Shown: positions 51,428 through 62,503 of the stretch, in pieces
How positions within the stretch are numbered: position 1 is the first letter of the stretch
How the letters are laid out: each line of letters opens with the position of its first letter
Source of the DNA: Rotaria sordida
Taxonomy: Eukaryota > Rotifera > Eurotatoria > Philodinida > Philodinidae
Assembly (NCBI GenBank): GCA_905250125.1
Contig: CAJNOL010000322.1
Span: 1-64,000, forward strand
Length of the DNA stretch: 64,000 nt
Direction of reading: 5' to 3'
Notes under the pieces: model-generated
What the model was told of the DNA's origin: nothing
The model's database searches: none
What the model saw: only the letters and a program-made list of their open reading frames with translations
Position numbers and translations under genes: made by a program

Positions 51428-54400
51428 ATGGGACGTCTACAAGTAGCTATTGATCGAGGTGGAACATTTACTGATGTTGTTGCTCGTACATCAGACGGTA
51501 AAATTGTTACAATGAAATTATTATCTGAAGATCCAGAAAAATATAAAGATGCACCAACAGAAGCAATACGTCGATTAATAAAACAAGTTATAGATTTCAA
51601 TATTTTGCAAAAATCTGTTTATTTTATTTTATTTATCTAGGATTCTTTTCCACTTGATCCAGCTAATATCGATTGGATTCGTATGGGTACAACAGTAGCA
51701 ACAAATGCATTACTTGAACGAAAAGGTGAACGTGTTGCTTTACTTGTTACAAATGGTTTTCGTGATTTACTTCATATTGGAAGTCAATCTCGACCTAAAT
51801 TATTTGATTTAGTATGATTTTAATGTAAGAATGTTTTTTTTTAAAGAAGATTTTCTTTCTAATGTAGACAGTTCGTATATCGGATGTTGTTTATGAAGAA
51901 GTAATTGAAGTACAAGAAAGAGTTGTAATTTTTCGTGATGATTGTGAATTAACTGATGAAATACGAGGAAAAATTCAACAAACAACAACAACAACAGGAG
52001 AAAAGGTATTTGAATTATTTAAAACATAACAAAAGTATTATCTATTTCAAAAAAGAATGGACTCGATTGTTTGTTAAATAACTCGACAATGCTGATACTC
52101 GAGTTTCCACTGTTAGAAAGAGCATGAGTGGGAATAGAAGTCTACCTGCGAATCACAATCTTTGAAAAGTCTTTCAGGAATTTCTTGGAAAATCACTCTC
52201 TGTTTCACTTGATTAGCTGTATTTTCAATTTCAATTTAGCCATATTGTAGCTCGATGTTTACTTTAGAATATTCTAAAAGTTTTAGCCAACAAGGATGTT
52301 CCTTTCACGAGATATTGAATTTTCAATTTTACTTGAAAACACACCTAATCAAACAAATCAGACAATTATTTTCCAAAAATATTCCTAGAAAACTTTTTCA
52401 ATATTTTAATTCTCAGATAGACTTGTATCTTCACTCATGCTCTTTCTAACAGCAAAAATCCAAACTCGATAGCTAAAATTTTTCTCATCGATTCGACTTA
52501 ATCAAACAAAATCTAAACGATTCCAAATCATTGTATCGTACTGTAAACAAGTTCATGAATTCTTTGACACTTTTTCTATATCCTAATATATATAGACGGT
52601 TAACCATTAGAGATGACAAGTGGCATCTGTTCCTTGAATTATGTCCTAATTGAAATGATTTATAAGATAATTTGTTTAAAATCATAGAATATTTAACTGT
52701 AAGATTTAGTACTGATTGGAACAACTCTTTTCCTCGTAGTTTAGATTTCGGTGATCGGAAGTTCTGCACATCTCTCTATTACCGCCATATATCATAAGAA
52801 ATAGTTCTAATAGAAATTTTTGTCATTTTAATAATAGTTGAGTTTTTTTATAAGGATTTAAAATATGTCCGCTCTAAATATATTGATGATTATTCATTAT
52901 TTTATATCATAGATTGAAATTTGGAAAGCAGTTGATGAAGAACAATTACGTAAAGAGTTAGGTAAAATCAAAGAAAAAGGTATTTTATCAATAGCTGTTG
53001 CACTTCTTCATTCATATTGGTAAGTTATAATTTCAATTTAAATAATATAGATCTTTAAATATAAATAATTAATTAGTTTTCCTGATCATGAATTACGTGT
53101 TGGTGAAATAGCACGTGATATGGGTTTTACAAATATATCTCTATCACATCAAATAATTGCTATGCAAAAATATGTACCAAGAGCTCATACAGGTTTTGTG
53201 TTTTATTTCCAAATATAATTTAATGTAATTTTAATATTTATTTTCTTATAGCTTGTACGGATGCTTATTTAACTCCATGTTTAAAACGGTATATTGATAC
53301 ATTTACAAATGCATTTGAAAAAGATAAACTTAATGAACTTAATGTTCTGTTTATGCAATCAGATGGTGGTTTAACATCAGTTGAAAAGTATGAATAAACT
53401 AATAATTCTTTCAAATGAATAAAAAAAAAATTTTATTAGATTTTCTGGATCACGTGCTATTCTTTCTGGACCTGCAGGTAGATTAGCTTTTTTTTTTGTT
53501 TTTACTTTCTCGAATTGTTTATAATAATAATAAAAAATCAATAGGTGGTGTGATTGGATATTCAGTAACAAGTTATATAAATTCACAACCAGTTATTGGT
53601 TTTGATATGGGTGGAACATCAACAGATGTTAGTCGATTTGATGGTTCACTTGAACATGTTCTTGAAAGTACAATTGCATCTGTAACTATTCAAGCACCAC
53701 AACTAGATATAAATACAGTAGCTGCTGGTGGTGGAAGTATATTAAATTTTCGTTCAGGTCTATTTCGAGTTGGTCCAGAATCAGCTGGTGCACAACCTGG
53801 TCCAGCATGTTATAAAAAAGGTATTCCTTTTTCTTTTGACATTTTTATATGAATTTATTTTTGTTTTAATATTTTTTAGGTGGACCATTAACTGTAACTG
53901 ATGCTAATTTAATCTTAGGTCGTTTAATAGCAGAACATTTTCCAGCATTATTTGGTCCAAAAGGAAATGAACCATTAGATCCTGAAGCATCGTTAAATAA
54001 ATTTAAAGAATTAGCAACAACAGTAAAAATTTTTGTTTATATTATTATTTGATGATTAAATTTATTTATATAGATAAATTCATTTTTGAAAGAAGCTGGA
54101 AAGAAAACATTAAGTATTGAAGACATAGCTTTGGGTTTTATTAATGTTGCTAATGAAAGTATGAGTCGTCCTATTCGAGCATTAACTGAAGTAAATGAAT
54201 TAAAATAGATTTTTTTTTATCAAAAAAATAAAAAAATTTTCTTTTTTTAGGGAAAAGGTTTTGATCTTCGTGATCATGTTTTAGCATGTTTTGGTGGTGC
54301 TGGTGGTCAACATGCTTGTGCAGTATGTTGAAATTATATTTAAATTTATAAGAATATTTCTTTTTAGATTGCACGTGCTTTAGGCATGAAAACTGTTCAT

Positions 54401-57400
54401 GTTAGTCGGTTAGTTGTTTTAAAACGATGTTTTGTTTATGCTAATTTTTTTGTGTTATAGTTTTGCTGGTGTTCTTTCAGCTTTGGGTTTAGCATTAGCT
54501 GATGTTGTTCATGAAATGCAAGAACCATCGGGAAAAGTAATCGATTCTAATAATTGGTCAAATATTAATGATCGATTAAAGCATCTTTCAAACTATGGAA
54601 CAGATGAACTTGTTAAACAAGGATATGATCGGTTGATTATAAAGGATTTATAGTTCATATTGTATTCATTTTGCTTTATTCTTTTTTAGGAAATCAATAA
54701 TTGTAGAAAAATATTTAAATCTACGATACGAAGGAACTGATTGTGCACTTATGTGTACAAGCAATGAAGATTCAGCTGAATCGTTTATAGATGTTTTTCT
54801 TAAAAAATATAAAGAACAATTTGGTTTTATTATTCCGGATCGTCCAATTATTGTTGATGATATTCGAATTCGTGCATTAGCAAAATCAGCAATGAATATT
54901 GATAGAAAAATTGATATTCGACCAAAAGATAAATCTTTCAAAGAACTAAAGGTAAATCAATTTTCAAGGAATCTCTCGGATCAAATGAATATCTTTCATT
55001 TGAAAAGTCATTTACTAGATGAGAGATATTATAGGTAATATGACCGAATCAGAACTCCGTGGAGCAGTTCCACGCCATAGCTTATGCTTACGCGCCTCTT
55101 TCTATTTTTGCCATGTGAAAGCGTTGCGCAAGCATGGATTCATTTATTCAATGTCCTTCTGGAGCGTACTAAGCGATGAGATGAAACAGCATGCGCTCCA
55201 TGCGAGTTTAGATGGTTTCGCATATGGGTGTGCTATAGGGCGGCACTTATTCCGCGGAGCTCTGGACCGAATAGTATGGCTCAGTATGTTCTCAAACCAG
55301 TCTATATAAAATTTTGTTTAATGTTAATCCACTAGAGTTGTATGTGATCTTCAATAGTGTATGTCTAATAATTCTCACAATAGCTTTATTGGTACATAAA
55401 ACCTTAGAATTTTTCTGCGATTTTTGGCTTCTATGATGTTTTTAATTCTTCGATACTGCTCCTCAAGGCAGAGGTAACCAACTGTGGAGTTTTCTCATAA
55501 GTTGTGTGTCATCAAACTCTACAAGTATACTAATTGATTGTCCTCTGAATTGAAGTGCAACATAGTCAAATCACACAATCAATAGCTAAATTATTCGAGA
55601 TCTAAGGACAGAAAAGTATGAATTTTGCGATAAAATATATTGTGAAGGAAATAGTTTCTATCTATTAATAATAAGCTCACTATACTCTATTATTTCATGC
55701 ATGTGGGTCTTTCAACTATGGCAAATAAATTTTTCGCTTTGAGACTTCTGGAGAGGAGGGTGAGAGAATGGGCGATTACAACGATTAGTTTTTATTTTCT
55801 TTTTACTCTTTAGGAACTCACACTCTGAGTAGCCGGGTGTGATTAGAGTATAGAGCTTTATTAGATTCAATATACGGTCGGTAGTTTATGAGTACAAAAC
55901 ATATTGTATATCCCCGTACTCTCCTCTTCAAGAGCGCGAAAGCGAAAAATTTGTTTGCCGTTTTTTGGAAAGGTTTATATATGTTAAGTCATATGGTAGG
56001 AAACGTTTATTATTTATAGATGGAAACTTTTCTGTCCCTAGATTTCGAATAAGTTAGTCGTTGATTGGCGGATTTGACTATGAGACATTTCAATTCAGAA
56101 TACAATCAATTAGTATATTGATACAGCTTGATGGTACGCAACTTATGAGAAAGTTCATGGCTCATCGCCTTTGCTCTGAATGGCAGTATCAAAGAATTTA
56201 AAACATTATAAAAGCGAAAAATTGCAGAAACTAAGAAAAATACTAAGGTTTTGTGTACCAAGAAAATTATTGTAAAAATTATTAGACGTGCACAATTTTG
56301 AAGACCGAAAAAACTCTATTGAATTAACGTCAAACATAATTTTATACAGAATGGTGTAGAAACATTAAACTTTAATGAAAATACACCTTTCTTTATATCG
56401 TTCGATGTGTCATGAGTTACTCTACAAAATGATATGGATGATTTTTTAAATGAAGAATGGTCATCTTATCCTTTCTGGAAATTTCTTTTTGTTTTTATAG
56501 AAAGTAAAATGTTATTTCGAACAAGGTTTTGTTGAAACACCTGTTTATCTTATTGAAGAATTATATGCTAATGATCATATATCTGGTCCAGCAATAATTA
56601 TTGATCCTAGTTGGTAAATATTATTTTTGAAATGAAAATATTCTTTTGAAAAATCTATCATGTCAATTCTAATTCTAGTACAATTGTTGTTGAACCAAAT
56701 TGTGAAGCTATAGTAACAGATTGTGGTGATATTCGTATAGATATTAAACATATGAAAGAGAATACTGATTCAATTGAACTTGATCTTATTAGATTATCAA
56801 TTTTTCAAAATCGTTTTATGAGTATTGCAGAACAATGTGGTCGGTAAGATATAGTTGATAATAATGATTAAAAGAATATTGATTTTATTTTTTTGGTATT
56901 TAGTGTTCTTCAATTAACTGCTATTTCGACAAATATCAAAGAACGTTTAGATTTTAGTTGTGCTGTCTTTGGACCTGATGGTGGTTTAGTTGCAAATGCT
57001 CCTCATATACCAGTACATCTTGGAGCTATGCAAGAAGCCGTACAATATCAAGTAAAAGAAGTATATCAACATAACATTATCATTTCTGAATTTGTAGATG
57101 CGTTCTATTGGCAAAGATCTTCGTGATGGAGATGTGATTTTGACTAATCATCCAGCAGCTGGAGGTAATAAGAAAGAAAACTGAGAATGTAATTACTAAA
57201 TAGATTTATTTTAGGAAGTCATTTACCAGATTTAACTGTCATTACACCAGTACGATCAATGTTCGAAATTGTTTTAAATATGAATGAATAATTTATTATT
57301 AGGTATTTCATGGATCTGATAAAGAGAAACCAGTATTTTTTGTTGCAAGTCGTGGTCATCATGCTGATATCGGTGGTTTAACTCCAGGTTCGATGCCTCC

Positions 57401-59290
57401 ACATTCGACATCTCTACTTCAAGAAGGTGCACAATTTATTTCATTTAAAATTGTTGAACAAGGTCAATTTAAAGAAAAAGGTACGAACAGAATTCAATAT
57501 GTTTTGTTGATTTTCTTTCTTTTTTTTTATTCTAGAACTCATAGAACATTTAAATGCACCAGGAAAACAACCAAATTGTTCAGGAACTCGAACATTAATG
57601 CATAATATAGCTGATTTAAAAGCACAAATAGCTGCTAATTTAAAAGTAATCTAACCAAAAAGCATTTGCTTTTTTTTTTTCTTTTTAATTGATAATTTTC
57701 TATAATTTAACATTTAGGGTGTTAAATTAGTTCAAGAATTGATTGATATTTACAGTCTTAAATTAGTTCAAGCTTATATGGGATATATTCAAGTTTGTTT
57801 AAAGAGATTTTTTTTCGTTCTTTCCATATATCTAATAAAATTTTTAGGATAATGCTGAAACAGCTGTGAAAGATTTACTTAAAACTGTAGTACATTCATT
57901 ATCTGGAAAAGAAAATAAAAATCAAGATCAAGTTAAATTACAAGCTGTTGATTATATGGATGATGGATCAAAAATTTGTTTATGTGTTGAAATAAATGGA
58001 AAAGATGTAAGAAGAAAACACAAAGATTTTCTATTTAAGATAATTGTTGTTGTTGCTTTTCTTTTTTTGAATATAAAGTCTAAAGCTAAATTTGATTTTA
58101 CGGGTACAAGTGAACAAGTATGGTATAACTGGAATACACCACGTTCAATTAGTTATTCAGCTATTATTTATTGTCTTCGAGCTATGATTGCGCATGAAAT
58201 ACCATTAAATCAAGTAGATTTATTTTTGATAATCTATAAAAAAAAAATGTTCTGTTTTTTCTTAAGGGATGTATGAGACCAATTGAAGTTATTCTTCCAT
58301 CAGGATCACTTCTTGATCCACATAAAGATGCTGCAGTAGTCGGTAAGTACAAAGAAATATCATAAGATTGTAATAATCTTTCTTTTTTTTTTTGCATAGG
58401 TGGAAATGTTTTAACTAGTCAACGTTTAGTTGATATTATACTTCGTGCATTCAATGTTTGTGCTGCATCACAAGTAATATTTAACTAAAGAGATGATTTA
58501 AAAAAAGAATAATAATAAATTATTGCTAGGGTTGTATGAATAATATTACTTGGGGTGATAATAAAGCAACTAGTTATTATGAAACAGTTGCTGGTGGAGC
58601 TGGTGCTGTATGTAATTTATATTTTTTAAAATGATTGAAACTAAAAAATTTTTTTTTTTGTTTCTTATAGGGACCAAATTGGCATGGACGTTCAGGTGTT
58701 CATACACATATGACGAATACTCGAATAACTGATCCTGAAATTCTTGAAAAACGGTAAAGAAAAATTTTGATTAATATTTATTTATTTATTTATTTTTTCG
58801 GATAATTTTCCATTGAAGTTTTCCTGTTATTTTACAAAAATTTTGTCTTCGTTCATTATCTGGTGGTCAAGGAAAATTTCGTGGTGGTGATGGTGTTGAT
58901 CGACAAATATTATTTCGTCGTTCAATGACATTATCAGTATTAACTGAACGACGTGTATATCAACCTTATGGATTAAATGGTGGTGAAAATGGTCAATGTG
59001 GAAAGAATTTATTAAAACGTGTTGATGGACGAATAATAAATTTAGGTGGAAAATGTTCAGTACCAATGGAACCTGGTGTAAGTTATGTTAAAATTGAATT
59101 TAAAATAAAAACAAAAAGAATAAATGATTTATTTGAAATTTAGGATACATTTATTTTACTTACACCTGGTGGTGGTGGTTATGGGCAAGTCAATGATAAA
59201 GAAGAAAAAAATTCTGAAGAAACACAATTTCAAACATATATTGAACGTGGAAGTTTATTTGATTATAGACTTGCTCAAGAAGGAGTTTAA
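51428..59290 (+). CDS. OPLAH: 5-oxoprolinase, ATP-hydrolysing (OPLAH)
   Basis: Thirty exons give 1282 residues (human 1288), all in phase: 51428-51586, 51641-51811, 51868-52005, 52913-53019, 53077-53192, 53252-53387, 53440-53477, 53545-53820, 53880-54022, 54074-54190, 54251-54322, 54368-54408, 54461-54631, 54690-54951, 56501-56613, 56679-56843, 56904-57051, 57098-57164, 57215-57249, 57303-57480, 57536-57645, 57718-57792, 57848-58006, 58079-58213, 58267-58342, 58400-58473, 58530-58607, 58671-58753, 58819-59077, 59144-59290. The enzyme turns 5-oxo-L-proline into glutamate with ATP, in the gamma-glutamyl (glutathione) cycle of the cytosol. The HyuA-like half shows [10 protein letters not shown] at residue 8, [12 protein letters not shown] near 310, AAGGGS and [11 protein letters not shown]. 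The HyuB-like half shows [54 protein letters not shown]. Introns 3 and 14 carry foldback elements. Confidence 0.95.
52070..52475. repeat. Foldback element in OPLAH intron 3
   Basis: GTTAGAAAGAGCATGAGTG (52113) pairs with CACTCATGCTCTTTCTAAC (about 52433); inner parts also pair (TTGATTAGCTGTATTTTCAA / TTGAAAACACACCTAATCAA). Arms about 170 bases. Confidence 0.65.
55035..55290. repeat. GC-richer palindromic MITE in OPLAH intron 14
   Basis: GACCGAATCAGAACTCCGTG near the left end pairs with CGCGGAGCTCTGGACCGAAT near the right end. The 255-base segment has close to half G+C, strikingly above the surrounding DNA. A 96-codon frame across it has no known relatives and is likely chance. Confidence 0.55.
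55320..56320. repeat. 1-kb palindrome in OPLAH intron 14
   Basis: Arms 55335-55735 and 55925-56315 are complementary: TTTTCTCATAAGTTG / CAACTTATGAGAAA, TATACTAATTGATTGT / ACAATCAATTAGTATA, and CTAAGGACAGAAAAGT / ACTTTTCTGTCCCTAG. Identity about 80 percent. No coding capacity. Confidence 0.7.
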
Positions 59291-59931
59291 GAAGATTTTA
59301 TTATAAATATTCTTCTTTTATCCGCTTAAAAAAATTTTCAACATATTAGTATTTAGTAACGATAATAATTTATTTCTGTGAAGATTAATATTAAAAAAAA
59401 AATTATAAATGGGTAGAAGATAGTGATTTAGATGTGAAATTAAAATTTTATTGTTTTTACAATCAATAGTAGTTCAACATCTTATTTGATTATACTATAT
59501 AATTTTAAGTTTTAATAAAACGCAATAAAAATCAAAAAAGATTATAGGAATTAAAGAAACATGTCTATTATTTCATTGTTGCAAAGAAAATGGTTCTATT
59601 CACATAATACAACGATTTTTTTCAATAAATGACACAACAGTCGATTATTAAAAATCAACCAGAGTGACTTCTAAAAATCATCTATGGGTGAACACTTGGA
59701 AAAAATTCCTTTTTTTTTCTTTCACGTTAAGACATTCATTCACGACGGAAATAAAACTATAGTATATTGACCGAGGACCTTGATTAGTCACCTTATCCTT
59801 GAAGTCTTACAATCTCATCTCTATCCAATATAATGATAACACCAATACATTGAAGTATTCTATGTTGCACTCGTGTTCGCACTACTGCGACTATGACGCG
59901 GTACTTCTAAAAATCGACAGTATACCGGTCG
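59291..59931. other. Gap between OPLAH and a mariner-type element
   Basis: AATAAAACGCAATAAAAA near 59514 may contain the OPLAH poly(A) signal. Nothing else is seen. Confidence 0.4.
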
Positions 59932-60047
59932 TACAGGTGTTTGCAAAAAGACTTGCACAAGTTCTTTTACAGATATCATCTCCTATATAAGTCTTATTCA
60001 TATTGATGAAAATTGTTCTCTTCCTATTGTATTTATTTATAAATTAA

Positions 60048-60091
60048 TTCTTAACGTTTCGAGTTGACAAGGTAACTCTTCATCAGAAGAA
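60048..60091 (-). ncRNA. Hammerhead ribozyme-like motif, left arm
   Basis: Read on the minus strand: TTCTT, CTGATGA, A, GAGTT, an 8-base loop, AACTC, GAAACGTT, AAGAA. Helix I (TTCTT/AAGAA) and helix II (GAGTT/AACTC) are perfect and the core boxes are complete. There is one extra A before helix II. Helix III is only the self-complementary ACGT with no loop, so cleavage in a single molecule is unlikely; a dimer could form it. Confidence 0.6.
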
Positions 60092-60491
60092 ACTGTACAT
60101 GACAAGGAAAAAAGATAGTAAAAATTTTTTTATATAATTTTTCTTTCTTTAAATGACACACACAGACATGTATATATATAGAGTTCAAATTCCATTTTCT
60201 ATATATTCTTTTTTCTCTTTTATGTTGTATAGTCGGAGTTTTATTTTTCTTCTTTAATAGTGGTACGGACGAAGAAAAATTCACCTTTCTCGTACCAGTC
60301 TATTACTGTCTTGTCCGTACCACTATTAAAGAAGAAAAATAAAACTCCGACTATACAACATAAAAGAGAAAAGAGAATATATAGAAAATGGAATTTGAAC
60401 TCTATATATATACATGTCTGTGTGTGTCATTTAAAGAAAGAAAAATTATATAAAAAAATTTTTACTATCTTTTTTCCTTGTCATGTACAGT

Positions 60492-60535
60492 TTCTTCTGA
60501 TGAAGAGTTACCTTGTCAACTCGAAACGTTAAGAA
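60492..60535 (+). ncRNA. Hammerhead ribozyme-like motif, right arm
   Basis: Plus-strand twin of the motif in the left arm, identical over all 44 bases. The predicted cleavage site would follow T530 of the window block (60530), directly before AAGAA. Same caveats: extra A after CTGATGA and a minimal helix III. Confidence 0.6.
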
Positions 60536-60734
60536 TTAATTTATAAATAAATACAATAGGAAGAGAACAATTTTCATCAATATGTCCACAACCTTCCTCA
60601 CACGTAAACAATAAGTCTTATTCAAATCGTTTTATATTGTAGTGGATAGCACCCGAAGAGTACTATACCACAGTGTAATTTCATATCTCCTTTGTTTACG
60701 TTTAGAAAAAATATTAAACAAACATCTCTTTTTT

Positions 60735-61140
60735 TTGAACGTAACAAAATTATTTATAATGGAAATTTCAATATTTTTGACGATTTTTAAGTACAATTTT
60801 TAATTCATTATTAGGATTTTTTGCCCAACGACGAACAGTATTTCGAAAAAGTTGAAATGAAGTTTCATCAGTAAATATTGTATGTGTAAAATCATCATCT
60901 TTATGATCTTTAGCCTACTGAATACGTCGTTTTTTTAATCAACTGTTAATATATGAGTAGTATGTGGTAAAACATTTCTATAACTATATTCGCGAAGATA
61001 ACGACTTATTGTTGATGTCGATACTGATTTTTGGTACTTTTTCGATAAATTTTCCTGTATCTCTTTATCAGAAAGGAAAGAAATCACGCTTTTATATGCT
61101 CAATGTATAGTATATCTATCGATGATTCATCGGTAGAAAA
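60735..61140 (-). pseudogene. Tc1/mariner transposase fragment
   Basis: Minus-strand reading from about 61100 shows SRYLREYSYRN then, after a frame change, KDHKDDDFTHTIFTDETSFQ (ending about 60841), with LFRNTVRRWAKNP next. FTDE with the following SFQ is the first catalytic Asp region of the DDE/D domain. A TGA ends the frame soon after and the rest of the catalytic domain is missing. Confidence 0.65.
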
Positions 61141-61226
61141 ATGAACTGTCTAATTGCTTCTAACGACTAGAAAAACGTTTAAAAGAAATATTGAATTTTG
61201 TGCAAGTTTTTTTGCAAACACCTGTA

Positions 61227-61629
61227 AGAGAGGACTCTTTGAACATTCCGACTATTGATTTGTTTAAGGTTTTTTCTAATTTTTTCAACTTAAGAAAAGG
61301 AATAGTTTTACAAAAAATATAGAAAACAATTTTAGATATTAGATCTACTTTTTGCTACTAGATTAGAACGAATGAGTCACACTTAAATGTAGAGAGAATA
61401 GTATAGAAAAACTGACTTCTATATCACTAAATACATTCTTCAATGAAACTACAATAAAATTTAAAAAGCTTTTTGTGGGTGTCAATACATAAACATGATG
61501 ACTTCAAGTTTCATCTTTCAAAATGTTCGAGATCAATTTTTCAATATCGTTTAATTTGAATCCATATGTTAAATCGAAAGCACATTTCACCAAGTGGAAG
61601 GCATCTTTACGTACTAAAATTTAGATATA
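61227..61629. other. Short gap between two mariner-type elements
   Basis: AT-rich sequence in which no gene or repeat was recognised. Confidence 0.4.
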
Positions 61630-62211
61630 CAGGATGTCTGGAAAGTAGATTCCTATTTTAAATTCTTTTTTCCTCTTTAATAAAAATAGATATTGGGTTA
61701 CTTTTTTTACTATTTTGAAGCATGCTTTATGAGGTTTTTATTTTACATAAGAAAGAATGTTAATGAATTGATTATGTAAGATCAAACGCAAATTTCATCT
61801 GAAGAATGCTTGAAAAATAACTTCTTATTTTTCATTGTTGATTACTTTTATACAAAGCATATATGTTGTAATAATTTTTTCATGGCTTTGAAATGCAATA
61901 CTGTCACGACTATTTTTGAGACATTATCGCGTAAACCTGTTACATACACCTCAAAATAGAAAAAAATTATTACAATATATGCTGTGTATAAAAGTAATAA
62001 ACTCTGAACAATAAGAAGTTATTTTTCAAGCATTCTTCAGATGAAATTTGTGTTTGATCTTACATAATCAATTCATTAACATTCTTTCTTATGTAAAACA
62101 AAACCTCATAAAGCATGCTTCAAAGTAGTAAAAAAAAAAGTAACACAAGATCTGTTCTTATTAAAGAGAAAAAAAGAATTTAAAATAGAGATCTACTTTT
62201 CAGACACCCTG
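61630..62211. mobile_element. Palindromic mariner-type MITE
   Basis: Ends CAGGATGTCTGGAAAGTAGA and (complement) CAGGGTGTCTGAAAAGTAGA are flanked by TA at 61628-61629 and 62212-62213. The arms pair along nearly their whole length (for example GAATGCTTGAAAAATAACTT / AAGTTATTTTTCAAGCATTC). No transposase. It must have been moved by an enzyme encoded elsewhere. Confidence 0.75.
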
Positions 62212-62503
62212 TAGATTGACCATCGATAGCTACCAATGAGAGTAATACTATTAAACTTGACGAAAGATTTTCGAGGTTGATAAATCTAAATTTCTAATTG
62301 ATTTTCGAAATTCCTCTGCTGCTGTATTTACACTCTCAAACGCTATACAAAAGTTTTTTTTATTCAAAATTGTCTATAAAGTACTAACATGTTTTAAATC
62401 ACGATTTCAACAATAACAGATTTAATATTTTGTTTTATTTATTGAATATTAAGATTCAATCATATTGATAAATTTTTTCATTACAAAAAAAGAATGCATC
62501 CTA
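62212..62503. other. 3' flank of the elongase gene
   Basis: AT-rich non-coding DNA directly after the stop codon of the minus-strand elongase; a poly(A) signal could not be chosen with confidence. Confidence 0.35.

Larger units (their letters stand above)
60001..60610. mobile_element. Young palindromic insertion with hammerhead-like motifs (PLE-related?)
   Basis: The 14-base sequence ATAAGTCTTATTCA stands at 59987-60000 and again at 60611-60624, a clean target-site duplication. Between them, arms 60001-60270 and 60300-60583 are complementary almost base for base around a loop of about 30 bases, followed by 27 unpaired bases. Each arm contains a 44-base hammerhead-like motif. The frames 60051-60284 (minus) and 60260-60532 (plus) are mirror readings of the arms and encode the same peptide. 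Inverted pLTR pairs and hammerhead motifs are known in Penelope-like elements, so a PLE-derived non-autonomous insertion is the best guess; no reverse transcriptase is present. Confidence 0.7.
59934..61224 (-). mobile_element. Tc1/mariner-type transposon, decayed and interrupted
   Basis: Inverted ends of 27 bases start CAGGTGTTTGCAAAAA at 59934 and at the complement ending 61224, with one mismatch, and are flanked on both sides by TA (59932-59933 and 61225-61226), the target duplication of this superfamily. A transposase fragment lies inside on the minus strand. Bases 60001-60610 are a later insertion; without it and its duplicated target the element is about 670 bases, so part of the transposase gene was lost before or after. 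Confidence 0.75.

Noticed and set aside
60260..60532. A 90-codon frame, with a mirror copy on the other strand
   Set aside because: It is only the translation of the palindrome arms; basic, low-complexity peptide without known relatives.
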